This document shows positions 36,791-45,954 of a stretch of DNA of 64,000 bases, one piece after another (the stretch's first letter is position 1; every line of letters begins with the position of its first letter). Location: NCBI RefSeq assembly GCF_011762485.1, contig NZ_JAAKGI010000027.1, positions 73,747 to 137,746 of the forward strand, given 5' to 3'. The translations under genes and the position numbers were made by a program. Below the pieces are notes generated by a model that searched no databases, was not told the origin of the DNA, and saw nothing but the letters and a program-made list of their open reading frames with translations. The DNA comes from Yeosuana marina. GTDB lineage: Bacteria; Bacteroidota; Bacteroidia; Flavobacteriales; Flavobacteriaceae.

Positions 36791-37384
36791 CTATTTTGTA
36801 AGTACTCTAATGATCGTGATTCCTATCAATTTCAAATCAAAAAAGAAATGACGTTTTTGTATATATTGTTTGTTAAGACTTAGCTTTTTAGGCATAATAG
36901 TATGAATAAAATACTGCTCTGGGTCCTCTGCTGCTTTGAGAAGTTCTACTTCATTTCTAAATTCTATGGAGGCGAGTCCTGTAATCCCTGGTCTTACCGT
37001 AAAGACAATTAAATCGTCTTTACTGTAATAATTCACATATTTTCGTAACTCTGGTCGTGGTCCAACAAAGCTCATATCGCCTTTTAAAACGTTCAGCAGT
37101 TGAGGGAATTCATCAATTTTGTAACGACGCAAAAAATAACCAACGTTGGTAATTCTTGAATCTTTATTTCCTAAGGTTAATAAGCCTTGTTTATCAGACT
37201 CCAAATACATCGTTCTAAATTTAAAGATGTTGAAATCGACATTATTTAAGCCGACTCTTGGCTGTATAAATAATACGGGGCCTTTGGAGTCTAACTTAAT
37301 CATAAGCGCAATGACAAGCAGAGCAGGAGCGAGGATGATAAGGCTTACTAAAGACACGACACAATCAAAACCACGCTTTATCAT
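36791..37384 (-). CDS. Undecaprenyl-phosphate sugar-phosphate transferase (priming enzyme, PglC/WcaJ-like)
   Basis: The 197-residue enzyme has an N-terminal membrane helix (about residues 8-28), then the family hallmarks KLDSKGPVLFIQPRVG, FKFRTMY, LGNKDSRITNVGYFLRRYKIDEFPQLLNVLKGDMSFVGPRPE and VRPGITGLASI. It is the short form, as in PglC, without the extra N-terminal helices of WcaJ. It should start each repeat unit by moving a sugar-1-phosphate onto undecaprenyl phosphate. PglC uses diacetylbacillosamine, which fits the PglE/PglF-like pair in the plus-strand operon, but the substrate here is inferred. The DUF4258-like gene ends 4 bases upstream. Confidence 0.93.
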   Translation of the reverse strand: MIKRGFDCVVSLVSLIILAPALLVIALMIKLDSKGPVLFIQPRVGLNNVDFNIFKFRTMYLESDKQGLLTLGNKDSRITNVGYFLRRYKIDEFPQLLNVLKGDMSFVGPRPELRKYVNYYSKDDLIVFTVRPGITGLASIEFRNEVELLKAAEDPEQYFIHTIMPKKLSLNKQYIQKRHFFFDLKLIGITIIRVLTK

Positions 37385-37388
37385 ATAG

Positions 37389-37760
37389 TTATTTCATGGT
37401 AATCTTTAAAACGGTTGCAATACTGTCGCAATTTTCAACAGATAACACAATGTTTTTTTGGTCGTTTGTTCCTTCAATAGCATAAATTCCGCACGGTTTT
37501 TTTCTGGCTTGACTATCAGAAAAACTAATACTGCCATTTGCTAGGATTTGTGCAATGGTTGTTGAATCTATTGTTTGATTTGAAATAGCTTCAGTCACAG
37601 CTTCATTATAAACTACTTTTTTTGTGCTTATATCTTTTAAAACTCTGGCCTCAGGCCCATAACTACAAGACACATGTTTACCGTTTAAAAAGAAGGCTAA
37701 AATAATTAAGCCCATGGAAAACCCTCCAAGATAATATCCAACACGTTGTAATAATGTCAT
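37389..37760 (-). CDS. Membrane-anchored hypothetical protein, DUF4258-like
   Basis: This 123-residue protein has one N-terminal membrane segment (RVGYYLGGFSMGLIILAFFL, about residues 6-25) followed by a small extracytoplasmic domain with three Cys (residues 32, 91 and 110). It resembles flavobacterial proteins annotated as DUF4258, which I recall beside alanine dehydrogenase; this is from memory. The gene lies 37 bases downstream of the alanine dehydrogenase gene and 4 bases before the sugar transferase gene, so the three may be co-transcribed. Function is unknown. Confidence 0.65.
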   Translation of the reverse strand: MTLLQRVGYYLGGFSMGLIILAFFLNGKHVSCSYGPEARVLKDISTKKVVYNEAVTEAISNQTIDSTTIAQILANGSISFSDSQARKKPCGIYAIEGTNDQKNIVLSVENCDSIATVLKITMK

Positions 37761-37797
37761 TTTTAAAATAAGAAATTTAATGCGGATGTTTTAACGA

Positions 37798-38997
37798 TTA
37801 AAAAATAAGCAAATTGATATCGCTATGTTTTAAATCGAACCACTCTCCAACAGATTTATTGGTTAAAATACCGTGGTAAAAATACAATCCATTTTTTAAA
37901 CCTTTGTCAAATCGTAAAGAATTTTCAATGCCGCCGTCATCCGCGATTTTTAATAGGTAAGGCGTAAAAATGTTACTTATTGATACTGATGCCGTTCTGG
38001 AGTATCTTGCAGGTATATTTGGTACGCAATAGTGAATGACATCATGTTTTACAAATGTAGGATTTTTATGAGTAGTGACTTCACTCGTTTCAAAACAGCC
38101 GCCCATATCGATGCTCACATCTATAATTATGGAACCTTTTTTCATAGATTCGACCATAGATTCTGTGACGACTATAGGTGCTCTGTTGGTTCCTCTAACG
38201 GCTCCAATCACCACATCGCAACGTTTTAAGGCTTTGGTTAGATTTTTTGGCTGAAGGGTAGAAGTAGACAAGGTTCTACCTAGGTTGGTTTGAATTCGGC
38301 GTAGTTTTGAAAGTGAATTATCAAAAATTTTTACATTAGCCCCTAAACCAATAGAGCTTCGTGCTGCAAACTCTCCAACCGTACCTGCACCAATAATAAC
38401 CACTTCTACCGGAGGCACTCCACTAATATTACCAAACATTAAACCATTACCTTCAGAACTATTTGATAAGAGTTCGGAAGCTATTAAAACACAGGCTGTT
38501 CCTGCTATTTCACTTAAGGATCTTACGGCAGGGTATAAGCCATCTTCGTCTCTAATAAATTCAAAAGCTAAGGCAGTAATTCGTTTTGATGCTAACGCTT
38601 CAAAATATTTTTTGCTTTGCGTTTTTAGTTGCAACGCAGAAATTAAGATGGTCTGTGGATTCAAAAGTTTAATTTGTTCCAAACTTGGTGGCTCAACTTT
38701 TAAAATCATAGGGCATGCATAAACCTTAGCTGTGTCTTTTGTAATTTCGGCACCTGCTTCGCTATAATCTTTATCACTAAAACTAGCGCCAATACCAGCA
38801 CCAGCCTCTAAAAGTACTCTATGGCCGTTATTAACCAATGCAGATACCGCATCGGGTGTTAAGCAAACCCGTTTTTCCTGAAAAGCTGTTTCCTTGGGGA
38901 TACCAATAAATAATTCGCCTTTACGTTTAAAAATTTCAAGAGTCTCTTCTTGCGGTAAAAGCTGCTGTTTTGTAAAAGGAGATAGCGATTTAGACAT
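37798..38997 (-). CDS. ald: Alanine dehydrogenase
   Basis: This is a 399-residue NAD-dependent enzyme that converts alanine to pyruvate and ammonia. It shows the AlaDH/PNT N-terminal block IGIPKETAFQEKRVCLTPDAV (about residues 32-52), ALAFEFIRDE, and the nucleotide-binding VVIIGAGTVGEFAA with glycines near 196-201. IIDVSIDMGGCFETSE and CVPNIPARYSRTAS are AlaDH features. Length is slightly above the roughly 370 of classical enzymes because of about 25 extra N-terminal residues, common in this phylum. It probably heads a short minus-strand transcript with the DUF4258-like gene. Confidence 0.9.
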   Translation of the reverse strand: MSKSLSPFTKQQLLPQEETLEIFKRKGELFIGIPKETAFQEKRVCLTPDAVSALVNNGHRVLLEAGAGIGASFSDKDYSEAGAEITKDTAKVYACPMILKVEPPSLEQIKLLNPQTILISALQLKTQSKKYFEALASKRITALAFEFIRDEDGLYPAVRSLSEIAGTACVLIASELLSNSSEGNGLMFGNISGVPPVEVVIIGAGTVGEFAARSSIGLGANVKIFDNSLSKLRRIQTNLGRTLSTSTLQPKNLTKALKRCDVVIGAVRGTNRAPIVVTESMVESMKKGSIIIDVSIDMGGCFETSEVTTHKNPTFVKHDVIHYCVPNIPARYSRTASVSISNIFTPYLLKIADDGGIENSLRFDKGLKNGLYFYHGILTNKSVGEWFDLKHSDINLLIF

Positions 38998-39160
38998 ACG
39001 TATTTAATGCGTTTAATAAAAAATCAAATTACGAATAAAAATTTGAATGTTTAAAATAAAATGATGCATTTCATCGGAATAAATGATAATTATATAAACA
39101 AAATGTAAGATTTTATTAACCATTACGCTAAATCCACAATGATTTTTAATTTAATTATTT

Positions 39161-39168
39161 TATGTTTG
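39161..39168 (+). promoter_or_regulatory. Candidate -7 element upstream of the outer membrane beta-barrel gene
   Basis: TATGTTTG matches the Bacteroidota -7 consensus TAnnTTTG exactly and lies 18 bases before the ATG at 39187. It would place transcription start downstream of the alternative ATG at 39139, which favours the 39187 start. No clear -33 element was found. Confidence 0.35.
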
Positions 39169-39186
39169 TTACTTAGTTTTAAATAT

Positions 39187-41619
39187 ATGTTTGTAAGATT
39201 ATTATTATCTCTTTTTATTATAAGTCCATTTATTTGCAACGCCCAAGAACTCAGTTTAAATGGTTCTATAAAAGACGAACATAATGCTCCTATCGTATTC
39301 TCAAATGTTATCATAACATCCGTGTCAGATTCAAATTTTATCAAAGGTACCACAACAGATGATAACGGTATTTTTAAGTTTGAAGGTTTGAAAGCCGATA
39401 ATTACATGTTAGAGGTTAGTTTCTTAGGTTATGAAACGTATAGAGATACTATTTCGTTGCACAGCAACCTTAATTATAAACCAATCATCCTTAAGGAGCA
39501 ATTGCAAAATTTAGAGGGAGTGACTGTTACAGCTAAAAGACCCACGTTAAAGCGCTTGGTTGATCGTTTAGTTTTTAATGTTGAGAATAGCACGCTCTCC
39601 AATGGTAATGTTTTAGATGTTTTAAAAAACACCCCTGGCGTTTTGGTGTATAACGATGCCATTACGATAAAAAATAGTACACCTACGGTTTATATTAATG
39701 ACCGGAAAGTACATTTGTCGGCCAATGAAATTCAGCAGTTACTAGAAGGTACGTCCGCTTCAAGTGTTAAATCTATTGAAGTGATTACCAATCCACCAGC
39801 CAAATATGAAGCAGAAGGTGGTTCTGTTCTTAATATCGTGATGAGTAAGAGTTTATTACCAGGCTATAACGGCAGTGTTTTTGGTTCCTATAAACAAGGC
39901 TCTGAATATCCTAAATATGCTTTAGGTACAAGTCATTTTTTTAAAACGGAGGTTATCGATGCATATGTAAATTATAGTATAAGTCCGAGAAAAGACTTTA
40001 GACATAATAACGAGGTTGTTAATTTTATAGATAATAATCAAATTTTTTCTAGCTGGGAAACAGACTTTAAAAGAACAAGGGAAACGATGAACCAAACGGT
40101 TAATGCTAATATTGATTTTAAAATTGATGAGCGTAATACGTTGAGCGTTTCAACTAATATGCTTATCGCGCCTAGAGATCATACTAAGACCTCTGTTAAT
40201 TCTTTAACCGATGTTTTTAACTCTAATAAAGTTTTAGATTCTACGTTTCATACGTCGAATAAGTTAGTTGATGAAACGTATAACCTATCTTTTAATTTAG
40301 ATTATGTGCATAAATTTGACAAAGAAGGTGAGAAAATTTCAGTAAATACGCACTATACAGATTATGATTTTTCAAGTTATCAAAATGTAGATACTGATTA
40401 TTTTTTACCCAATGCAGCAGATGCCTTTAGAAATAATAAATTCCAAACATACTCGAGTCAAAAAATTAAATTATACACGGGTCAAATCGATTATGAATTA
40501 CCTATTGATAACTCTGCTCAATTTGAATCAGGATTTAAAGTTTCTAGTATTGATTCTAAAAGTATATTAAATCAATTTACTTTTGTTAATGGCACTAAAG
40601 AAGAAGATTTAGAGAATTCTGACACCTTTTTATATGATGAAAAGAACTATGCTGCTTATGCAAGTTTTTCTAAAGATTGGAATTCATGGAGTTTAAAGTT
40701 AGGACTTCGTTCAGAATACACAGACATTCAAGGAAACTCATTAGCTACTAGTCAAATAAATAATACTGATTATCTGAAATTGTTTCCGTCGTTCTATATC
40801 TTACATCGTTTTAATGACCATCATGAACTTTATTTTAATTATAACAGACGTATATACAGGCCACGATATAGTGAGTTGAATCCGTTTAAGTATTTTTTAA
40901 ATGATAACGCTTATTCAGTTGGTAATCCTAATTTAAAACCAGAAATTGATGATGTGTTTACTTTAGGATACACCTTTAATAGAAAATATACGTTTGAAGC
41001 TTATTACAGATACGAAAACGACCCAACACTGGAGATTATTTTACAAGACAATGTTGAAAATTTAATTACATATAATAATACCAATATTAATCAAAATATT
41101 TCTTACGGATTAGACTTTACAACCTATACTAAGATAGCGACAAATTGGAATATGTATTTGTTATCCTCGTTGTTTCATGAAGACAATCAATTTTATGCCC
41201 AGGATATCAATAATCAATTAGTGACTAATAATAGATGGTCATTTTACTCCCAACTAATTAATTATTTTTCCTTTCTTAAGGACAAAAGTTTACTAGCTGA
41301 TATCTCGTATTTGTATATCTCACCTATTGTAAATGGTCCATCTAATATTACAAGTCGACATGGGCTTACTATTAATTTAAAAAAGACGTTGTGGGATAAT
41401 AGAGGATCCTTAAGCGTTGGTGTTACTGATGTATTTAATACTCAAAACTTCACACAAACCAATGATTATTTAAATCAGGATTATTATTTAAAATCGAGAT
41501 TTGAAAATCGCTTATTTACAGTGGGATTTAACTACAAGTTTGGAAATATCCATTTAAAAACGAATCAAAAAGATATTGAGTTGGAGGAGAGAGATCGCTT
41601 AAATAAAAATTCTAACTAG
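39187..41619 (+). CDS. Outer membrane beta-barrel protein, TonB-dependent receptor-like
   Basis: From ATG 39187 the protein has a signal peptide (FVRLLLSLFIISPFICNAQ), a carboxypeptidase-regulatory-like Ig domain (LNGSIKDEHNAPIVFSNVII...FKFEGLKADNYMLEVSFLGYET), a plug-like region (VTVTAKRPTLKRLVDRLVFNVENS) and a large beta-barrel ending in an aromatic-rich strand. This is the 'outer membrane beta-barrel family' common in Flavobacteriia. An in-frame ATG at 39139 would add a non-signal hydrophobic segment and is not preferred. No SusD partner is adjacent, so a glycan uptake role is not indicated. The substrate is unknown. Confidence 0.87.
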   Translation: MFVRLLLSLFIISPFICNAQELSLNGSIKDEHNAPIVFSNVIITSVSDSNFIKGTTTDDNGIFKFEGLKADNYMLEVSFLGYETYRDTISLHSNLNYKPIILKEQLQNLEGVTVTAKRPTLKRLVDRLVFNVENSTLSNGNVLDVLKNTPGVLVYNDAITIKNSTPTVYINDRKVHLSANEIQQLLEGTSASSVKSIEVITNPPAKYEAEGGSVLNIVMSKSLLPGYNGSVFGSYKQGSEYPKYALGTSHFFKTEVIDAYVNYSISPRKDFRHNNEVVNFIDNNQIFSSWETDFKRTRETMNQTVNANIDFKIDERNTLSVSTNMLIAPRDHTKTSVNSLTDVFNSNKVLDSTFHTSNKLVDETYNLSFNLDYVHKFDKEGEKISVNTHYTDYDFSSYQNVDTDYFLPNAADAFRNNKFQTYSSQKIKLYTGQIDYELPIDNSAQFESGFKVSSIDSKSILNQFTFVNGTKEEDLENSDTFLYDEKNYAAYASFSKDWNSWSLKLGLRSEYTDIQGNSLATSQINNTDYLKLFPSFYILHRFNDHHELYFNYNRRIYRPRYSELNPFKYFLNDNAYSVGNPNLKPEIDDVFTLGYTFNRKYTFEAYYRYENDPTLEIILQDNVENLITYNNTNINQNISYGLDFTTYTKIATNWNMYLLSSLFHEDNQFYAQDINNQLVTNNRWSFYSQLINYFSFLKDKSLLADISYLYISPIVNGPSNITSRHGLTINLKKTLWDNRGSLSVGVTDVFNTQNFTQTNDYLNQDYYLKSRFENRLFTVGFNYKFGNIHLKTNQKDIELEERDRLNKNSN

Positions 41620-42162
41620 TTAAAAATATTGTTTAATCTTATCCCAAAAGGATTTAGGGGATACCTTAAATTCATCTTCTAATTCTTGTAAAGATTTCGT
41701 GGCATCATTGATTTTATTAAAAATTTGTGCTCTAATTAAATAGATAGAAGGCACTATGATTGCCATAATAGGGATTAAATAAATAAGCTGATTGCTATCA
41801 ACATATTCTAAATCCTGTTTTAATGTAAAAAATATTTGATAACTGTACATGGCTATTGGAACTAAAAGCGCATGAAACCACCAGTGTCGACACGTAAAAA
41901 ACCAAATAAAAAGAAGTAATAAAGGTATTATCTTACTACTTAAAACCCATATGCTAATATTTGCGCTTTCATAATATCCACTTCTATAGGTAAATAAAAA
42001 AGTGTTCCAAACTTTAACATCTGGAACACTTTCATATAAATAAAATAAATAGGGTGTCATTGCTATTATAGTTGCAATAATACTCCCTATTATTAAACTT
42101 CTTTTATCCGCAAATTGGAATTTTAACTCTTGCTTTTTCAACTTTGGCGGTTTGGTTTCCAT
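41620..42162 (-). CDS. Conserved membrane protein of unknown function (180 aa)
   Basis: The protein has a short basic N-terminus, four predicted membrane segments (about residues 24-43, 73-88, 91-108 and 124-142) and a cytoplasmic helical tail (NKINDATKSLQELEDEF). The motif FTCRHWWFHALLVPIAMY stands out. I recall similar proteins throughout Flavobacteriaceae without a known role. Its stop adjoins the stop of the convergent receptor gene with no spacer. Its start overlaps the 3' end of a 47-codon gene at 42104-42247 by 59 bases in another frame, suggesting translational coupling. Confidence 0.75.
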   Translation of the reverse strand: METKPPKLKKQELKFQFADKRSLIIGSIIATIIAMTPYLFYLYESVPDVKVWNTFLFTYRSGYYESANISIWVLSSKIIPLLLLFIWFFTCRHWWFHALLVPIAMYSYQIFFTLKQDLEYVDSNQLIYLIPIMAIIVPSIYLIRAQIFNKINDATKSLQELEDEFKVSPKSFWDKIKQYF

Positions 42163-42247
42163 CTTGGTTCATTGTGTTAGCTGCATAAGCTGTAAACAAC
42201 ATACCTCCGAAAATTGCTAGTGCAATTACATACTTTTTAGTTTTCAT
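42104..42247 (-). CDS. Small secreted or membrane peptide (47 aa)
   Basis: A short frame starts at ATG 42247 and encodes a peptide with a basic start and hydrophobic core (MKTKKYVIALAIFGGMLFTA), like a signal peptide or single membrane helix. A short polar tail ends KARVKIPICG. It overlaps the start of the 180-residue membrane protein gene by 59 bases in a different frame. Similar small flavobacterial peptides ending in a K-x-x-P-x-x-G pattern come to mind, but this is from memory. The good signal-peptide shape and the stop-start coupling argue for a real gene; function is unknown. Confidence 0.5.
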   Translation of the reverse strand: MKTKKYVIALAIFGGMLFTAYAANTMNQDGNQTAKVEKARVKIPICG

Positions 42248-42417
42248 AATTTTAAGGGATTAATTAATTAATACCTCAAAAGTAACTAAAAGTGTCTTGA
42301 AGATTTTTCGAAAATGTTAAAATTATGTTAAAAACAATAGATTTTAAAATTTGACGTTGTGGCTTTACCGTAAACCTTCAAAATTTGGAGCGCTATTTTG
42401 TTTATTAGCTATAAAAA

Positions 42418-42846
42418 TCAGCATATTTGCTTATCAATATCTGTTTTAAAATTCAACTTTAACAATCTAGAATTATCTGATTGTAACGCTAAATCTATTC
42501 TATCAATTTTATCAGGAAGCACACTTTCAACAATTTCTGGCCATTCTATAATTACCCAATACTTAGAAAATATATAATCTTCAATACCAAAATTGTAAGC
42601 TTCTTCTAAATCTTTAATTCTATATAAATCAAAATGAAAAATAGTGTCATCTTTCATTGTGTATTCATTAACTATCGAAAACGTTGGACTACTTACCTCG
42701 TCATCACTTCCCAATGCTTTAACCAACGCTTTTATCAACGTTGTTTTTCCAGCCCCCATATCACCATATATAATTATGATTTTTGAGTTTAAACAGGTAA
42801 TAATCTGTTTAGCGACCTCATGAATCGAATTTAAGGTGTACTGCAT
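42418..42846 (-). CDS. tsaE: tRNA threonylcarbamoyladenosine biosynthesis ATPase TsaE
   Basis: This 142-residue P-loop protein works with TsaB and TsaD in forming the t6A modification at position 37 of ANN-decoding tRNAs. It shows Walker A GDMGAGKTT (residues 28-36), SSPTFSIVNEY, the Walker B-like IFHFDLYRIKD and a Trp-Pro segment, VIIEWPEIVE, all typical of TsaE. Length is normal. It lies downstream of porX on the same strand, 85 bases away, an arrangement I recall from other flavobacteria. Confidence 0.93.
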   Translation of the reverse strand: MQYTLNSIHEVAKQIITCLNSKIIIIYGDMGAGKTTLIKALVKALGSDDEVSSPTFSIVNEYTMKDDTIFHFDLYRIKDLEEAYNFGIEDYIFSKYWVIIEWPEIVESVLPDKIDRIDLALQSDNSRLLKLNFKTDIDKQIC

Positions 42847-42931
42847 TTAATTTTTGTACAATATTAGTATTAATTTTTGAAAAAACCTAATAATTTATGT
42901 ATTTCATCGATGTTTTTTGCGTTATACAGAT

Positions 42932-44485
42932 TTATTTAGGGTTGAAAACAACAAACGGAATAATCATTTCTTCAAGCGAAACCCCTCCATGTTGATAGCT
43001 GTTTCTGTAATAACTCACATAATGATTGTAATTATTAGGATAGGCAAAAAACAAATCGCCTTTAGCGAAAATATAAGAACTACTCATATTTATTGAGGGC
43101 AAATGTATTTTTTTTGGATCTTTAGCTACCAATACATCTTTAGTTTCGTACGTTAAACTTCTACCAGTTTTATAGCGAAGGTTTAAACTAGTATCTCTAT
43201 CTCCAACTACTTTTGATGGATTTTTTACATTAATCGTTCCGTGATCTGTTGTTATAATAAGTTTAAACCCTAATAGCTGTGCTTGATGAATCATTTCTAA
43301 TAGGGGAGAGTTTTTAAACCAACTTAAGGCTAACGATCTGTAGGCTTTATCATTTGATGCTAACTCTTTAACGACTTCCATTTCGGTTTTAGAATGTGAA
43401 AGCATATCAACAAAATTATAAACAACTACCGTTAAGTCATTGTTTTTTAAGGTATTGAAGTTTTCAACCAATTTTTTACCCGTTTTTAAATTGGTAATTT
43501 TATGGTATTCATAGGTTAAATGACGTAATCCTAAACGTTTCAGTTGACTTTCTAAAAACTCTGCTTCATAAAGGTTTTTACCGCCTTCATCGGTATCGTT
43601 TTTCCAATATTGTGGAAACAACTTTTCCATGTCGCTTGGCATTAAACCAGAAAATATAGCATTTCTAGCGTATTGTGTGGCAGTTGGTAAAATGCTGTAA
43701 AAAGGTGTTTCGCTTTCTTTTTTGTAATAATTATTAATAATAGGCTCAAAAACTTTCCATTGGTCAAATCGTAAATTATCGATTATCACTAATAGGGTAG
43801 GTTGTTCTTTACTCAGTTCTGGGGCTATTTTATCTTTAAAAAGTGTATGAGACATCACAGGCGCTTCTGCATTTGCTTCAAACCAAGATTCATAATTTTT
43901 ATCGATAAATTTTCCGAATTGCGCATTGGCTTCAATTTTTTGAGATTCTAAGATCTCAAACATGCCGATGTCTTCAATATCTTCTAATTGAATTTCCCAA
44001 TAAATCAATTTCTGATATAAAGTGGCCCATTCTTCAAACGTATTCACCATCGATAAATCCATGGCTATTTTTCTAAACTCCTGTTGATAGTTAGAGGTTG
44101 TTTTTTCTGAAATTAGTCTAGAATGGTCTAAGTTCTTTTTTAAACTAAGCAAAATTTGGTTTGGGTTAACAGGTTTTATAAGGTAATCGGCAATTTTATT
44201 ACCAATAGCTTCTTCCATAATATATTCCTCTTCACTCTTTGTAATCATTACTACTGGAAGCGTATCACGTTTTTCTTTAATTTCATTTAAAGTTTCAAGA
44301 CCCGAGAGTCCCGGCATATTTTCGTCTAAGAAAACAATATCAAAATTGACCTCTTCTAAAATATCTAGCGCTTCAGAGCCACTTGTACAAGTTGTAACTT
44401 TATAATGTCTTTGCTCAAGAAATAAAATATGAGGTTTTAATAAATCAATTTCATCATCAATCCAGAGTATTTGTATTGTATTCAT
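42932..44485 (-). CDS. porX: PorX-type response regulator with PglZ (alkaline phosphatase-like) domain
   Basis: The 517-residue protein has an N-terminal receiver domain (acidic pair at residues 10-11, phospho-acceptor Asp54 in FLDENMPG, and conserved Lys in YLIKPV), then a helical linker and a C-terminal PglZ/alkaline phosphatase superfamily domain. That domain shows LLVIIDNLRFDQW, SILPTATQYARNA with the likely catalytic Thr, and TTDHGTINV. PorX of Porphyromonas gingivalis regulates type IX secretion and its PglZ domain is a nucleotide phosphodiesterase; this knowledge comes from that family. The partner kinase PorY is not in the window. The gene is divergent from the HD-domain gene, so both promoters share 105 bases. 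Confidence 0.9.
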   Translation of the reverse strand: MNTIQILWIDDEIDLLKPHILFLEQRHYKVTTCTSGSEALDILEEVNFDIVFLDENMPGLSGLETLNEIKEKRDTLPVVMITKSEEEYIMEEAIGNKIADYLIKPVNPNQILLSLKKNLDHSRLISEKTTSNYQQEFRKIAMDLSMVNTFEEWATLYQKLIYWEIQLEDIEDIGMFEILESQKIEANAQFGKFIDKNYESWFEANAEAPVMSHTLFKDKIAPELSKEQPTLLVIIDNLRFDQWKVFEPIINNYYKKESETPFYSILPTATQYARNAIFSGLMPSDMEKLFPQYWKNDTDEGGKNLYEAEFLESQLKRLGLRHLTYEYHKITNLKTGKKLVENFNTLKNNDLTVVVYNFVDMLSHSKTEMEVVKELASNDKAYRSLALSWFKNSPLLEMIHQAQLLGFKLIITTDHGTINVKNPSKVVGDRDTSLNLRYKTGRSLTYETKDVLVAKDPKKIHLPSINMSSSYIFAKGDLFFAYPNNYNHYVSYYRNSYQHGGVSLEEMIIPFVVFNPK

Positions 44486-44555
44486 TTATAAAAATTTAAA
44501 TGTTGTTTAGGATGTTTTTTTAATTATATAATGAGAAATATGCTACTCATATCTA

Positions 44556-44563
44556 TATATTTG
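44556..44563 (+). promoter_or_regulatory. Candidate -7 element for the HD-domain gene
   Basis: TATATTTG fits the TAnnTTTG consensus and ends 27 bases before the TTG start at 44591. No good -33 element was found. Confidence 0.35.
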
Positions 44564-44590
44564 TAACAATTTAACATTAAAATTTAAAGT

Positions 44591-45811
44591 TTGAATAAAC
44601 TTAAAATCTTTAACGACCCAATTTACGGTTTTATTACTATCCCCAATGCGCTTATTTTTGATTTAATACAGCATAAGTATTTTCAGAGACTGCGCCGAAT
44701 AACCCAAATGGGGATGTCGTATCTCGTGTATCCTGGAGCACATCACACTCGTTTTCATCACGCTATAGGCTGTGTGCATTTAATGAAACAAGCCGTTAAT
44801 GTGCTTAGTTTTAAGGGAGTTACTATTTCTGAAGATGAAGAAAACGCACTATATATAGCGATTCTTTTGCATGATATTGGGCACGGACCATTCTCACACG
44901 CCATGGAACATACTATAGTAAAAGGTCTATCTCATGAGCAAATTTCACTCTTGTTTATGGAGCAATTGAATAAAGAATTTAACTCAAGTTTAACGCTTGC
45001 CATAGAAATTTTTAAGGGAACCTATCCCAAAAAATTTATGTGTCAATTGGTTTCTGGACAATTAGACATGGACAGAGCCGATTATTTAAAGCGCGATAGT
45101 TTTTATACAGGTGTTGCAGAAGGAAATATTAGTAGTGAGCGTCTTATTACAATGCTAAATGTGGTAAATGATTGCTTAGTGGTTGAAGAAAAAGGTATTT
45201 ATAGTGTTGAAAAATTCCTAAATGCGAGGCGCTTTATGTATTGGCAAGTCTATTTACACAAAACGGGGATTGTTGCAGAACAATTGTTAATACGTGTTTT
45301 AAAACGTGCTAAAGAGTTAAAAAAATCTGGTATTGCATTAGAGTCAAGTTATGCCTTTAACTATTTTTTAGAGCATAACATTGCATTGAACGATTTTAAT
45401 GAATCTACTGTAAAATTGTTTTCAGAACTTGATGATTTCGATATTATTTCAGCGATGAAACAATGGCAGCATCATGCAGATTTTGTTTTAAGTAATTTAT
45501 GCAAAATGATTATTAATAGAGATTTACTTAAAATAAAAGTTAAGACTAAGACAATCAATAAAGACAAACTTCAAAAGCATCTTCAAAAGTTAATTACGAC
45601 GCATCATATAACAAAAAAAGAGGCTGAGTATTTTGTGTTCATGGGTACGATTTCTAATCAAGCCTATATGCCAAAAACCCAAAACATTAACATTTTGCAT
45701 AAATCTGGAAAGATAGAGGATATAACGGAAGCATCAGATTTATTTAATCTAAAAGCCTTGTCAAAACCAGTCACAAAATATTATATATGCTATCCTAAAG
45801 AAAAACTTTAG
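44591..45811 (+). CDS. HD-domain phosphohydrolase (dGTPase/SAMHD1-like)
   Basis: The protein of 406 residues starts with TTG at 44591; the encoded start NKLKIFNDPIYGFITIP is the conserved beginning of the family, so this rare start is likely real. The metal-binding set is visible as HHTRFHHAIG (about residues 51-60) and the HD motif in LLHDIGHGPFSH (His94, Asp95), with a later D in LDMDRADYLKRD. These enzymes hydrolyse dNTPs or related nucleotides; the substrate of this group is not settled. A hairpin terminator overlaps the gene's end. Confidence 0.85.
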   Translation: MNKLKIFNDPIYGFITIPNALIFDLIQHKYFQRLRRITQMGMSYLVYPGAHHTRFHHAIGCVHLMKQAVNVLSFKGVTISEDEENALYIAILLHDIGHGPFSHAMEHTIVKGLSHEQISLLFMEQLNKEFNSSLTLAIEIFKGTYPKKFMCQLVSGQLDMDRADYLKRDSFYTGVAEGNISSERLITMLNVVNDCLVVEEKGIYSVEKFLNARRFMYWQVYLHKTGIVAEQLLIRVLKRAKELKKSGIALESSYAFNYFLEHNIALNDFNESTVKLFSELDDFDIISAMKQWQHHADFVLSNLCKMIINRDLLKIKVKTKTINKDKLQKHLQKLITTHHITKKEAEYFVFMGTISNQAYMPKTQNINILHKSGKIEDITEASDLFNLKALSKPVTKYYICYPKEKL

Positions 45812-45820
45812 GACATTTTT
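45793..45820 (+). terminator. Terminator overlapping the stop of the HD-domain gene
   Basis: TCCTAAAG (45793-45800), a five-A loop and CTTTAGGA (45806-45813) form a perfect 8-bp stem followed by CATTTTT. The TAG stop of the HD gene is inside the right arm. The candidate lpxD promoter begins a few bases later. Confidence 0.55.
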
Positions 45821-45822
45821 CA

Positions 45823-45830
45823 TATTTTTG
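45823..45830 (+). promoter_or_regulatory. Candidate -7 element of the lpxD operon
   Basis: TATTTTTG matches TAnnTTTG and lies directly after the terminator of the preceding gene. It is 38 bases upstream of a 28-codon frame that runs into lpxD. No -33 element is obvious. Confidence 0.35.
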
Positions 45831-45867
45831 CCACAATCAAACAAAAAGAACAAACTTAGAGAGCTAT

Positions 45868-45954
45868 ATGAATACATCTAGAACGTTAACATTTAATAAA
45901 CTTTTTTCTAGGCAAATTACTTATACCTCTTTAATGCAACTAGTGTTTATCTAA
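45868..45954 (+). CDS. Possible 28-aa leader peptide coupled to lpxD
   Basis: A frame of 28 codons ([13 protein letters not shown]...) begins at ATG 45868 and ends at a TAA whose last A is the first base of the lpxD ATG (TAATG). Such an arrangement can couple translation of the downstream gene to the leader. It has no recognisable domain. It could be a chance frame. Confidence 0.25.
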   Translation: MNTSRTLTFNKLFSRQITYTSLMQLVFI

